64,000 bases of DNA from Limnanthes douglasii subsp. nivea (taxonomy: Eukaryota > Streptophyta > Magnoliopsida > Brassicales > Limnanthaceae). Each line of letters begins with the position of its first letter. The first letter of the stretch is position 1. The stretch is taken from positions 179,818,807 through 179,882,806 of the forward strand of contig JAUPFV010000004.1 of assembly GCA_036936605.1 (NCBI GenBank), written 5' to 3'. This document shows positions 38,732 through 52,110 of the stretch, one piece after another. The position numbers and the translations under genes were made by a program. The notes below the pieces were generated by a model. The model had not been told where the DNA came from. It saw nothing but the letters and a program-made list of their open reading frames with translations, and searched no databases.

Positions 38732-38873
38732 CAACCAACCACCCACCCAACCAACCAACCAACCAACCACCCAACCAACCAATTCAACCAACCAACCAAC
38801 CAACCACCCAACCAACCAACCAACCAACCACTCAACCAATTCAACCAACCAACCACCCAACCAACCACCCACC

Positions 38874-39402
38874 TAGAGATGTCAAATGGGACGCGACACG
38901 GCGGGATTTAGCGTGTGTACGGTAATCTGTCACGGTACGCACGTTATTTTATAACGGCAGAACACGGTAGAGCACGGCGTGACTCACTAACACGATTGTC
39001 ATGGTATAAGCCGTCACGATTACGGCAGACACGACACACGTAGACATGGTAAAATTATTGTCACGGCAGTACACCATATAGATTATTAATATAATTTTAT
39101 TTCTTATTATACTTTAATCATTAATACGTTTAATTAAAATGTATACACACTTGATAAACTAATTATTAATTATTATATTTTGAATTTTTTTATTTATAGT
39201 GCGGTGATATTTTTTTATTTATTATTAATTTAGTTTATTAGCGGTAAAAAAATTATGAGATTGAATTATTGAAGAATAAAAAATAAATTTTATTTATTTT
39301 AGCCGTTCACAGTTTATACTCTTGCGGGCCAGGAGTTATACAAATGGGGTGGTCAAATATTTTGTCATTTCATTATCAGCTTGTGGACTTTCTGTTGACA
39401 CC
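38874..39402 (+). repeat. Module B23, short form
   Basis: As B12 with the 50-bp deletion and ACAAATGGGG. Confidence 0.93.
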
Positions 39403-39573
39403 CAACCAACCACCCACCCAACCAACCAACCAACCAACCAACCAACCAACCACCCACCGAACCAACCAATTCAACCAACCAACCAACCACCCAACCAACC
39501 AACCAACCACTCAACCAATTCAACCAACCAACCACCCAACCAACCACCCACTCACCCAACCAACCAACCAACC

Positions 39574-39663
39574 ACTTCGAAAGGAGGTCAATATTTATCT
39601 GGGCATTGGACACAAACTTGTCTCGCTTACCATTTATCCTAGAAATTTCACTGACTGAACGTC
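39574..39663 (-). repeat. Partial module A16 (right 90 bp)
   Basis: Joins the tract at ACTTCGAAAGG, identical in breakpoint to the partial copy at 46450. Confidence 0.92.
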
Positions 39664-40071
39664 AACCAACCAATTCAACCAACCAACCAACCAACCACCC
39701 AACCAACCAACCAACCAACCACCCACCCACCCAACCAACCAACCAACCAACCAACCATCCACCCACCCACCCAACCAACCAATCACCCACCCACCCACCC
39801 ACCCACCCACCCACCCACCCACCCACCCAACCAATCACCCACCCAACCAACCACCCACCCAATCAACCAACCAACCAACCAACCAACCAACCACCCAATT
39901 CAACCAACCAACCACCCAACCAACCAATTCAACCGACCACCCACCCAACCAACCAACCAACCAACCAACCACCCACCCAACCAATCAACCACCCAACCAA
40001 TCAACCAACCAACCAACCAACCACTCAACCAACCAATTCAACCAACCAACCAACCAACCACCCAACCTCGG

Positions 40072-40547
40072 CACCTGTTTGAATTCGATATGCTCGAATT
40101 AAGAGATTAAGCATTAAAGCTCCTTTAAGTATTGAATAATATTTTTTTATTTTTTGTGAACTTTGACTTGACTTTTCATTTAGTTAAATACTAGTTAGGA
40201 GTCAGTTAGAAGTAATACCTTATTGCTCCACATATTTTTTTTCCAAGCAGAGTCATGATATAAAGTTTTATATTATTTTATCTTCCTCTCTAATTAATAC
40301 CACACTTACTTTGTAATCTGATACTGTCGTATTCAGGTACCAACCTACTCCTTGTTGTGGCTTCGTATTTATTTATGGCGATGCCAAGAAATTTTTGATG
40401 TTGTTGAGTGCATCTTTGCAATTTAGAGTCCACTAAAACTTTCATGTTCCTTTCAATACTTCGAAAGGAGGTTAATATTTGTCTGGGCATTGGACACAAA
40501 CTTGTCTCGCTTACCATTTATCCTAGAAATTTCACTGACTGAACGCC
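40072..40547 (-). repeat. Module A17
   Basis: TTTGCAATTTAGAG and GGAGGTTAATA as in A13. Confidence 0.93.
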
Positions 40548-41092
40548 AACCAACCAATTCAACCAACCAACCAACCAACCACCCACCCAACCAACCAACC
40601 AACCACCCACCCAACCAACCAATTCAACCAACCACCCAACCAACCACCCACCCACCCAACCAACCAACTAATTCAAACAACCACTCAACCAACCAACCAA
40701 CCAACCACCCACCCAACCAATTCAACCAACCAACCAACCAACCAACCACCCACCCACCCAACCAACCAACCAACCAACCATCCACCCACCCAACCAACCA
40801 ATCACCCACCCACCCACCCACCCAACCAACCAATCACCCACCCAACCAACCACCCTCCCAACCAACCAACCAACCAACCAAGCAACCAACCAACCACCCA
40901 CCCAACCAACCAACCAACCAACCAACCACCCACCCACCCAACCAACCAACCACCCACCCACCCACCCACCAAACCAACCAACCAACCAACCACCCACCCA
41001 ACCAACCACCCAACCAATCAACCAACCAACCAACCAACCACCCAACCAACCAATTCAACCAACCAACCAACCAACCAACCACCCAACCTCGG
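40548..41092. repeat. Large tetranucleotide block between A17 and A18
   Basis: Has a private CCAAGCAACC interruption near 40880. Confidence 0.95.
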
Positions 41093-41567
41093 CACCTGTT
41101 TGAATTCGATATGCTCGAATTAAGAGATTAAGCATTAAAGCTCCTTTAAGTATTGAATAATATTTTTTTATTTTTTGTGAACTTTGACTTGACTTTTCAT
41201 TTAGTTAAATACTAGTTAGGAGTCAGTTAAAAGTAATACCTTATTGCTCCACATATTTTTTTCCAAGCAGAGTCATGATATAAAGTTTTATATTATTTTA
41301 TCTTCCTCTCTAATTAATACCACACTTACTTTGTAATCTGATACTGTCGTATTCAGGTACCAACCTACTCCTTGTTGTGGCTTCGTATTTATTTATGGCG
41401 ATGCCAAGAAATTTTTGATGTTGTTGAGTGCATCTTTGCACTTTAGAGTCCACTAAAACTTTCATGTTCCTTTCAATACTTCGAAAGGAGGTCAATATTT
41501 GTCTAGGCATTGGACACAAACTTGTCTCGCTTACCATTTATCCTAGAAATTTCACTGACTGAACGCC
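41093..41567 (-). repeat. Module A18
   Basis: As A14. Confidence 0.93.
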
Positions 41568-41670
41568 AACCAACAAATTCAACCAACCAACCAACCAACC
41601 AACCACCCAACCAACCAACCAACCACCCAACCACCCACCCAACCACCCACCCACCCAACCAACCAACCAA

Positions 41671-41701
<31 letters not shown>

Positions 41702-41776
41702 CCCAACCACCCACCCACCCAACCACCCACCCACCCAACCAACCAACCAACCAATTCAACCAACCAACCACCCACC

Positions 41777-42367
41777 TAGAGACGTCAAATGGGACGCGAC
41801 ACGGCGGGATTTAGCGTGTGTACGGTAATCTGTCACGGTACGCACATTATTTTATAACGGCAGAACACGGTAGAGCACGACGTGACTCACTAACACGATT
41901 GTCATGGTATAAGCCGTCACGATTACGGTAGACACGGCACACGGCAGACACGGCACACGTAGACATGGTAAAATTATTGTCATGGCAGTACACCATATAG
42001 ATTATTAATATAATTTTATTTTTTATTATACTTTAATCATTAATACGTTTAATTAAAATATATACACACGTAATATATTATTAGTATTTTAACAAATATT
42101 AAATAATAAATAAAGTTATTGCTTGATAAACTAATTATTAATTATTATATTTTGAATTTTTTTATTTATAGTGCGCTGATATTTTTTTTATTTATTATTA
42201 ATTTAGTTTATTAGCGGTAAAAAATTTATGAGATTGAATTATTGAAGAATAAAAAATAAATTTTATTTATTTTAGCCGTTCACAGTTTATACTCTTGCGG
42301 GCCAGGAGTTATACAAACGGGGTGGTCAAATATTTTGTTATCAGCTTGTGGACTTTCTATTGACACC
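41777..42367 (+). repeat. Module B24
   Basis: As B20 (ATTGTCATGGC, TTTTGTTATCAGC). Confidence 0.93.
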
Positions 42368-42565
42368 CAACCAACCACCCACCCACCCACCCAACCAACC
42401 ACCCACCCACCCACCCAACCAACCAACCAACCAACCAACCAACCAACCAACCAACCAACCAACCAACCACCCAACCAACCAACCAATTTAACCAACCAAC
42501 CAACCAACCAACCACCCAACCAACCAACCAACCACTCAACCAATTCAACCAACCAACCACCCACT

Positions 42566-43159
42566 TAGAGATGTCAAATGGGACGCGACACCGCGGGATT
42601 TAGCGTGTGTACGGTAATCTGTCACGATACGCACGTTATTTTATAACGGCAGAACACGGTAGAACACGGCGTGACTCACTAACACGATTGTCATGGTATA
42701 AGCCGTCACGATTACGGTAGACACGGCACACGGCAGACACGGCACACGTAGACATGGTAAAATTATTGTCACGGCAGTACACCATATAGATTATTAATAT
42801 AATTTTAATTTTTATTATACTTTAATCATTAATACGTTTAATTAAAATGTATACACACGTAATATATTAGTATTTTAACAAATATTAAATAATAAATAAA
42901 GTTATTGCTTGATAAACTAATTATTAATTATTATATTTTGAATTTTTTTATTTATAGTGCGGTGATTTTTTTTATTTATTATTAATTTAGTTTATTAGCA
43001 GTAAAAAATTTATGAGATTGAATTATTGAAGAATAAAAAATAAATTTTATTTATTTTAGCCGTTCACAGTTTATACTCTTGCGGGCCAGGAGTTATACAA
43101 ACGGGGTGGTCAAATATTTTGTCATTTCATTATCAGCTTGTGGACTTTCTGTTGACACC
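42566..43159 (+). repeat. Module B25
   Basis: As B21, with the CCCACTTAGAG start. Confidence 0.93.
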
Positions 43160-43300
43160 CAACCAACCACCCACCCAACCAACCAACCAACCACCCACCG
43201 AACCAACCAACCAACCAATTCAACCAACCACCCACCCAACCAACCAATTCAACCAACCACCCAAACAACCAACCACCCACCCACCCAACCAACCAACCAA

Positions 43301-43499
43301 TTTATGTGATTTTTTTTATTGTTAATTTAGTTTATTAGCAGTAAAAAATTTATGAGATTGAATTATTGAAGAATAAAAAATAAATTTTATTTATTTTAGC
43401 TGTTCACAGTTTATACTCTTGCGGGCCAGGAATTATACAAACGGGGTGGTCAAATATTTTGTCATTTTATTATCAGCTTGTGGACTTTTGGTTGACACC
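43301..43499 (+). repeat. Module B'8, truncated B
   Basis: As B'7. Confidence 0.93.
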
Positions 43500-43948
43500 G
43501 AACCAACCACCCACCCAACCAACCAACCAACCACCCACCCAACCAATCAATCACCCACCCACCCAACCAATCACCCACCCAACCAACCACCCAACCAACC
43601 ACCCACCCAACCAACCAACCAACCAACCAACCAACCACCCAATTCAACCAACCAACCAATTCAACCAACCACCCACCCAACCAACCAATTCAACCAACCA
43701 CCCACCCACCCAACCAACCAACTAATTCAAACAACCACTCAACCAACCAACCAACCAACCACCCACCCAACCAATTCAACCAACCAACCAACCAACCACC
43801 CACCCAACCAACCAACCAACTACCCACCCAACCAACCAACCAACCACCCAACCAACCAACCACCCAACCAACCAACCAACCAACCACCCACACACACAAT
43901 CAACCAACCACCCAACCAACCACCCAACCAACCAACCAATTCAACCAA

Positions 43949-43980
<32 letters not shown>

Positions 43981-44339
43981 CCAACCAACCAACCAACCAA
44001 CCACCCACCCACCCAACCAACCAACCAACCAACCATCCACCCACCCAACCAACCAATCACCCACCCACCCACCCACCCAACCAACCAATCACCCACCCAA
44101 CCAACCACCCTCCCAACCAACCAACCAACCAACCAACCAACCAACCAACCACCCACCCAACCAACCAACCAACCAACCACCCACCCACCCAACCAACCAC
44201 CCACCCACCCACCCACCAAACCAACCAACCAACCAACCACCCACCCAACCAACCACCCAACCAATCAACCAACCAACCAACCAACCACCCAACCAACCAA
44301 TTCAACCAACCAACCAACCAACCAACCACCCAACCTCGG
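43500..44339. repeat. Large tetranucleotide block before A19
   Basis: Counterpart of 36588-37463, slightly shorter, with a CCAACTACCC interruption near 43818. Confidence 0.95.
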
Positions 44340-44814
44340 CACCTGTTTGAATTCGATATGCTCGAATTAAGAGATTAAGCATTAAAGCTCCTTTAAGTAT
44401 TGAATAATATTTTTTTATTTTTTGTGAACTTTGACTTGACTTTTCATTTAGTTAAATACTAGTTAGGAGTCAGTTAAAAGTAATACCTTATTGCTCCACA
44501 TATTTTTTTCCAAGCAGAGTCATGATATAAAGTTTTATATTATTTTATCTTCCTCTCTAATTAATACCACACTTACTTTGTAATCTGATACTGTCGTATT
44601 CAGGTACCAACCTACTCCTTGTTGTGGCTTCGTATTTATTTATGGCGATGCCAAGAAATTTTTGATGTTGTTGAGTGCATCTTTGCACTTTAGAGTCCAC
44701 TAAAACTTTCATGTTCCTTTCAATACTTCGAAAGGAGGTCAATATTTGTCTAGGCATTGGACACAAACTTGTCTCGCTTACCATTTATCCTAGAAATTTC
44801 ACTGACTGAACGCC
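44340..44814 (-). repeat. Module A19
   Basis: As A15 but without its private change. Confidence 0.93.
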
Positions 44815-44917
44815 AACCAACAAATTCAACCAACCAACCAACCAACCAACCACCCAACCAACCAACCAACCACCCAACCACCCACCCAACCACCCACCCA
44901 CCCAACCAACCAACCAA

Positions 44918-44948
<31 letters not shown>

Positions 44949-45007
44949 CCCAACCACCCACCCACCCAACCAACCAACCAACCAATTCAACCAACCAACC
45001 ACCCACC

Positions 45008-45603
45008 TAGAGACGTCAAATGGGACGCGACACGGCGGGATTTAGCGTGTGTACGGTAATCTGTCACGGTACGCACATTATTTTATAACGGCAGAACACG
45101 GTAGAGCACGACGTGACTCACTAACACGATTGTCATGGTATAAGCCGTCACGATTACGGTAGACACGGCACACGGCAGACACGGCACACGTAGACATGGT
45201 AAAATTATTGTCACGGCAGTACACCATATAGATTATTAATATAATTTTATTTTTTATTATACTTTAATCATTAATACGTTTAATTAAAATGTATACACAC
45301 GTAATATATTAGTATTTTAACAAATATTAAATAATAAATAAAGTTATTGCTTGATAAACCAATTATTAATTATTATATTTTGAATTTTTTTATTTATAGT
45401 GCGCTGATATTTTTTTTATTTATTATTAATTTAGTTTATTAGCGGTAAAAAATTTATGAGATTGAATTATTGAAGAATAAAAAATAAATTTTATTTATTT
45501 TAGCCGTTCACAGTTTATACTCTTGCGGGCCAGGAGTTATACAAACGGGGTGGTCAAATATTTTGTCATTTCATTATCAGCTTGTGGACTTTCTGTCGAC
45601 ACC
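45008..45603 (+). repeat. Module B26
   Basis: As B22, including the CTGTCGACACC end. Confidence 0.93.
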
Positions 45604-45745
45604 CAACCAACCACCCACCCAACCAACCAACCAACCAACCACCCAACCAACCAATTCAACCAACCAACCAACCAACCACCCAACCAACCAACCAACCAAC
45701 CACTCAACCAATTCAACCAACCAACCACCCAACCAACCACCCACC

Positions 45746-46274
45746 TAGAGATGTCAAATGGGACGCGACACGGCGGGATTTAGCGTGTGTACGGTAATCT
45801 GTCACGGTACGCACGTTATTTTATAACGGCAGAACACGGTAGAGCACGGCGTGACTCACTAACACGATTGTCATGGTATAAGCCGTCACGATTACGGCAG
45901 ACACGACACACGTAGACATGGTAAAATTATTGTCACGGCAGTACACCATATAGATTATTAATATAATTTTATTTCTTATTATACTTTAATCATTAATACG
46001 TTTAATTAAAATGTATACACACTTGATAAACTAATTATTAATTATTATATTTTGACTTTTTTTATTTATAGTGCGGTGATATTTTTTTATTTATTATTAA
46101 TTTAGTTTATTAGCGGTAAAAAAATTATGAGATTGAATTATTGAAGAATAAAAAATAAATTTTATTTATTTTAGCCGTTCACAGTTTATACTCTTGCGGG
46201 CCAGGAGTTATACAAATGGGGTGGTCAAATATTTTGTCATTTCATTATCAGCTTGTGGACTTTCTGTTGACACC
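45746..46274 (+). repeat. Module B27, short form
   Basis: As B23; private TTTTGACTTTTTT. Confidence 0.93.
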
Positions 46275-46449
46275 CAACCAACCACCCACCCAACCAACCA
46301 ACCAACCAACCAACCAACCAACCACCCACCGAACCAACCAATTCAACCAACCAACCAACCAACCACCCAACCAACCAACCAACCACTCAACCAATTCAAC
46401 CAACCAACCACCCAACCAACCACCCACCCACCCAACCAACCAACCAACC

Positions 46450-46539
46450 ACTTCGAAAGGAGGTCAATATTTATCTGGGCATTGGACACAAACTTGTCTC
46501 GCTTACCATTTATCCTAGAAATTTCACTGACTGAACGTC
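46450..46539 (-). repeat. Partial module A20 (right 90 bp)
   Basis: Same ACTTCGAAAGG breakpoint as A16. Confidence 0.92.
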
Positions 46540-46675
46540 AACCAACCAATTCAACCAACCAACCAACCAACCACCCAACCAACCAACCAACCAACCACCC
46601 ACCCACCCAACCAACCAACCAACCAACCAACCATCCACCCACCCACCCAACCAACCACCCACCCACCCACCCACC

Positions 46676-46706
<31 letters not shown>

Positions 46707-46915
46707 TCAACCAACCAACCAACCAACCAACCAACCACCCAATTCAACCAACCAACCACCCAACCAACCAATTCAACCGACCACCCACCCAACCAACCAA
46801 CCAACCAACCAACCACCCACCCAACCAATCAACCACCCAACCAATCAACCAACCAACCAACCAACCACTCAACCAACCAATTCAACCAACCAACCAACCA
46901 ACCACCCAACCTCGG

Positions 46916-47391
46916 CACCTGTTTGAATTCGATATGCTCGAATTAAGAGATTAAGCATTAAAGCTCCTTTAAGTATTGAATAATATTTTTTTATTTTTTG
47001 TGAACTTTGACTTGACTTTTCATTTAGTTAAATACTAGTTAGGAGTCAGTTAGAAGTAATACCTTATTGCTCCACAAATTTTTTTTCCAAGCAGAGTCAT
47101 GATATAAAGTTTTATATTATTTTATCTTCCTCTCTAATTAATACCACACTTACTTTGTAATCTGATACTGTCGTATTCAGGTACCAACCTACTCCTTGTT
47201 GTGGCTTCGTATTTATTTATGGCGATGCCAAGAAATTTTTGATGTTGTTGAGTGCATCTTTGCACTTTAGAGTCCACTAAAACTTTCATGTTCCTTTCAA
47301 AACTTCGAAAGGAGGTTAATATTTATCTGGGCATTGGACACAAACTTGTCTCGCTTACCATTTATCCTAGAAATTTCACTTACTGAACACC
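46916..47391 (-). repeat. Module A21, last A copy
   Basis: Private variants CCACAAATTTT, CAAAACTTCGAAAGG and CTTACTGAACACC. Confidence 0.93.
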
Positions 47392-47665
47392 AACCAACCA
47401 ATTCAACCACCCAACCAACCAACCACCCAACCAACCACCCAACCACCCACCCACCCACCCACCCAACCCAACCAACCAACCAACCAATCAACCACCCACC
47501 CACCCAACCAACCAACCAACCAACCACCCACCCACCCACCCACCCACCCACCCACCCAACCAACCAACCAACCAACCACCCACCCACCCACCCACCCAAC
47601 CAACCAACCAACCAACCAACCACTCAACCAATTCAACCAACCAACCACCCAACCAACCACCCACC

Positions 47666-48261
47666 TAGAGATGTCAAATGGGACGCGACACGGCGGGATT
47701 TAGCGTGTGTACGGTAATCTGTCACGGTACGCACATTATTTTATAACGGCAGAACACGGTAGAGCACGACGTGACTCACTAACACGATTGTCATGGTATA
47801 AGCCGTCACGATTACGGTAGACACGGCACACGGCAGACACGGCACACGTAGACATGGTAAAATTATTGTCACGGCAGTACACCATATAGATTATTAATAT
47901 AATTTTATTTTTTATTATACTTTAATCATTAATACGTTTAATTAAAATGTATACACACGTAATATATTTGTATTTTAACAAATATTAAATAATAAATAAA
48001 GTTATTGCTTGATAAACTAATTATTAATTATTATATTTTAAAAAAAATTATTTATAGTGCGGTGATATTTTTTTTATTTATTAATAATTTAGTTTATTAG
48101 CGGTAAAAAATTTATGAGATTGAATTATTGAAGAATAAAAAATAAATTTTATTTATTTTAGCCGTTCATAGTTTATACTCTTGCGGGCCAGGAGTTATAC
48201 AAACGGGATGGTCAAATATTTTGTCATTTCATTATCAACTTGTGGACTTTCTGTTGACACC
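47666..48261 (+). repeat. Module B28
   Basis: TTTTAAAAAAAATT in place of TTTTGAATTTTT, as in B1 and B30; private GGGATGGTC and CAACTTGTGG. Confidence 0.93.
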
Positions 48262-48423
48262 CAACCAACCACCCACCCAACCAACCAACCAACCAACCAC
48301 CCACCCAACCAACCAACCAACCAACCAACCACCCAACCAACCAACCAATTCAATCAACCAACCAACCAACCACCCAACAAACCAACCAACCACTCAACCA
48401 ATTCAACCAACCAACCACCCACC

Positions 48424-49016
48424 TAGAGATGTCAAATGGGACGCGACACCGCGGGATTTAGCGTGTGTACGGTAATCTGTCACGATATGCACGTTATTTT
48501 ATAACTGCAGAACACGGTAGAACACGGCGTGACTCACTAACACGATTGTCATGGTATAAGCCGTCACGATTACGGTAGACACGGCACACGTAGACATGGC
48601 ACACGTAGACATGGTAAAATTATTGTCACGGTAGTACACCATATAGATTATTAATATAATTTTATTTTTTATTATACTTTAATCATTAATACGTTTAATT
48701 AAAATGTATACACACGTAATATATTAGTATTTTAACAAATATTAAATAATAAATAAAGTTATTGCTTGATAAACTAATTATTAATTATTATATTTTGAAT
48801 TTTTTTATTTATAGTGCGGTGATTTTTTTTTATTATTATTAATTTAGTTTATTAGCAGTAAAAAATTTATGAGATTGAATTATTGAAGAATAAAAAATAA
48901 ATTTTATTTATTTTAGCCGTTCACAGTTTATACTCTTGCGGGCCAGGAGTTATACAAACGGGGTGGTCAAATATTTTGTCATTTCATTATCAGCTTGTGG
49001 ACTTTTGGTTGACACC
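48424..49016 (+). repeat. Module B29
   Basis: CACCGCGGG as in B14; subterminal motif ACGTAGACATGGC duplicated; ends TTGGTTGACACCG. Confidence 0.93.
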
Positions 49017-49072
49017 GAACCAACCAATCACCCACCCACCCAACCAACCAACCAACCAACCAACCAACCAAC

Positions 49073-49103
<31 letters not shown>

Positions 49104-49214
49104 TTCAACCAACCAACCACCCAACCAACCAATTCAACCAACCACCCACCCAACCAACCAATTCAACCAACCACCCAACCAACCAACCACCCACCCACCC
49201 AACCAACCAACCAA

Positions 49215-49416
49215 TTTATGTGATTTTATTTTTATTATTAATTTAGTTTATTAGTAGTAAAAAAATTTATGAGATTGAATTATTGAAGAATAAAAAATAA
49301 ATTTTATTTATTTTAGCTGTTCACAGTTTATACTCTTGCGGGCCAGGAGTTATACAAACGGGGTGGTCAAATATTTTGTCATTTTATTATCAGCTTGTGG
49401 ACTTTTGGTCGACACC
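49215..49416 (+). repeat. Module B'9, truncated B
   Basis: Standard breakpoint; ends TTGGTCGACACCG. Confidence 0.93.
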
Positions 49417-49886
49417 GAACCAACCACCCACCCAACCAACCAACCAACCAACCACCCACACACCCAACCAACCAACCAACCACCCACCCACCCAACCAAC
49501 CAACCAACCAACCACCCACCCAACCAACCAACCACCCAACCAATCACCCACCCAACCAACCACCCAACCAACCACCCACCCAACCAACCAACCAACCAAC
49601 CACCCAATTCAACCAACCAACCAATTCAACCAACCACCCACCCAACCAACCAATTCAACCAACCACCCAACCAACCACCCACCCACCCAACCAACCAACT
49701 AATTCAAACAACCACTCAACCAACCAACCAACCAACCACCCAACCATCCAATTCAACCAACCAACCAACCACCCACCCACCCAACCAACCACCCACCCAC
49801 CCACCCACCCAACCAACCAACCACCCAACCAACCAACCAACCACTCAACCAATTCAACCAACCAACCACCCAACCAACCACCCACC
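49417..49886. repeat. Tetranucleotide block between B'9 and B30
   Basis: Unlike other blocks after a B', this one leads to a B module rather than an A. Confidence 0.95.
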
Positions 49887-50483
49887 TAGAGATGTCAAAT
49901 GGGACGCGACACGGTGGGATTTAGCGTGTGTACGGTAATCTGTCACGGTACGCACATTATTTTATAACGGCAGAACACGGTAGAGCACGACGTGACTCAC
50001 TAACACGATTGTCATGGTATAAGCCGTCACGATTACGGTAGACACGGCACACGGCAGACACGGCACACGTATACATGGTAAAATTATTGTCACGGCAGTA
50101 CACCATATAGATTATTAATATAATTTTATTTTTTATTATACTTTAATCATTAATACGTTTAATTAAAATGTATACACACGTAATATATTTGTATTTTAAC
50201 AAATATTAAATAATAAATAAAGTTATTGCTTGATAAACTAATTATTAATTATTATATTTTAAAAAAAAATTATTTATAGTGCGGTGATATTTTTTTTATT
50301 TATTACTAATTTAGTTTATTAGCGGTAAAAAATTTATGAGATTGAATTATTGAAGAATAAAAAATAAATTTTATTTATTTTAGCCGTTCACAGTTTATAC
50401 TCTTGCGGGCCAGGAGTTATACAAACGGGGTGGTCAAATATTTTGTCATTTCATTATCAGCTTGTGGACTTTCTGTTGACACC
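49887..50483 (+). repeat. Module B30
   Basis: Variants CACGGTGGG and ACGTATACATGG. Confidence 0.93.
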
Positions 50484-50746
50484 CAACCAACCACCCATCC
50501 AACCAACCACCCACCAACCAACCAACCAACCAACCACCCACCCAACCAACCAACCACCCAACCAACCAATTCAACCAACCAACCAACCACTCAACCAATT
50601 CAACCAACCAACCACCCAACCACCCATCCAACAAACCAACCACCCACCCAACCAACCAACCAACCACCCACCCAACCAATTCAACCAACCAACCACCCAA
50701 CCAACCAACCACTCAACCAATTCAACCAACCAACCAACCACCCACC

Positions 50747-51342
50747 TAGAGATGTCAAATGGGACGCGACACGGCGGGATTTAGCGTGTGTACGGTAATC
50801 TGTCACGGTACGCACGTTATTTTATAACGGCAGAACACGGTAAAGCACGGCGTGACTCACTAACACGATTGTCATGGTATAAGCCGTCACGATTACGGTA
50901 GACACGGCACACGGCAGACACGGCACACGTAGACATGGTAAAATTATTGTCACGGCAGTACACCATATAGATTATTAATATAATTTTATTTTTTATTATA
51001 CTTTAATCATTAATACGTTTAATTAAAATGTATACACACGTAATATATTAGTATTTTAACAAATATTAAATAATAAATAAAGTTATTGCTTGATAAACTA
51101 ATTATTAATTATTATATTTTGAATTTTTTTATTTATAGTGCGGTAATATTTTTTTTATTTATTATTAATTTAGTTTATTAGCGGTAAAAAATTTATGAGA
51201 TTGAATTATTGAAGAATAAAAAATAAATTTTATTTATTTTAGCCGTTCACAGTTTATACTCTTGCGGGCCAGGAGTTATACAAACGGGGTGGTCAAATAT
51301 TTTGTCATTTCATTATCAGCTTGTGGACTTTCTATTGACACC
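50747..51342 (+). repeat. Module B31, last B copy
   Basis: Private GCGGTAATAT; ends CTATTGACACCG. Confidence 0.93.
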
Positions 51343-52073
51343 GAACCACCCACCCACCCAACCAACCAACCAACCAACCAACCACCCACACACCCAACCA
51401 ACCAACCACCCACCCACCCAACCACCCAACCAATCACCCACCCACCCACCCAACCACCCAACCAATCACCCACCCAACCAACCACCCAATTCAACCAACC
51501 AACCACCCAACCAACCAATTCAACCAACCACCCACCCAACCAACCAATTCAACCAACCACCCAACCAACCAACCAATTCAACCAACCACCCACCCGCCCA
51601 ACCAACCAACCAATTCAAACAACCACCCAACCAACCAATTCAACCAACCAACCAACCACCCACCCAACCAATTCAACCACCCACCCAACCAACCAACCAC
51701 CCACCCAACCAACCAACCAACCAATCAACCACCCAACCAACCAACCAACCACCCACACACAACCAACCAACCACCCAACCAACCAACCAACCAACCACCC
51801 ACCCAACCAACCAACCAACCAATCAAACACCCACCCACCCAACCAACCAACCAACCAACCAACCAACCAACCAACCAACCAACCACCCACCCAACCACCC
51901 AACCAACCAACCAATCAACCACCCAACCAATCAACCAACCACCCAACCACCCAACCACCCAACCAACCAACCAACCACCCACCCGCCCAACCAACCAACC
52001 AACCAACCAACCACCCAACCAACCAACCAACCAACCAACCAACCAACCAACCAACCAACCAACCAACCAACCA
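51343..52073. repeat. Terminal tetranucleotide block of the satellite
   Basis: About 730 bp; the last 60 bp are a near-pure CCAA run ending at CCAATAAATAATAA. Confidence 0.95.
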
Positions 52074-52110
52074 ATAAATAATAATAATAATTATTATTAT
52101 TATTATTTGT
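52074..52110. repeat. (AAT)n/(ATT)n inverted microsatellite at the satellite edge
   Basis: AAT units run straight into ATT units, so the strand can fold on itself. It marks the exact right border of the array. Confidence 0.85.

Larger units (their letters stand above)
33239..40071. repeat. Higher-order repeat R, copy 1 (about 6.83 kb)
   Basis: Module order A13-A14-B20-B21-B'7-A15-B22-B23-partial A16. The next 6.84 kb repeats it module for module. Confidence 0.9.
40072..46915. repeat. Higher-order repeat R, copy 2 (about 6.84 kb)
   Basis: Module order A17-A18-B24-B25-B'8-A19-B26-B27-partial A20, directly after copy 1. A21 (46916) begins what would be a third copy. Confidence 0.9.
5757..52073. 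repeat. 46-kb compound satellite: (CCAA/CCCA)n tracts with modules A and B
   Basis: Plus-strand tracts are built almost wholly from CCAA and CCCA units, with rare interruptions such as CAATTCAACC, CCAATCACC and CAAACAACC. They alternate with module A (about 475 bp), module B (about 530-600 bp) and truncated B' (about 200 bp), all in one orientation and with nearly constant breakpoints. By subtraction the tracts total very roughly 17 kb. Tracts shorter than about 400 bp separate neighbouring modules and are not listed one by one. Blocks of modules recur in the same order, so growth was by duplication of multi-module segments as well as by slippage. Because the plus strand lacks T, no stop codon can occur in a pure tract in any of the six frames. 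Confidence 0.97.

Noticed and set aside
5757..52073. CRISPR-like or bacterial repeat array
   Set aside because: Repeats and intervals are far too long and variable in length, both repeat types are TE-derived, and the surroundings are plant retroelements.
5757..52073. Interstitial telomeric repeat
   Set aside because: The G-rich strand is TTGG/TGGG, not the plant TTTAGGG; I saw no run of telomere units.
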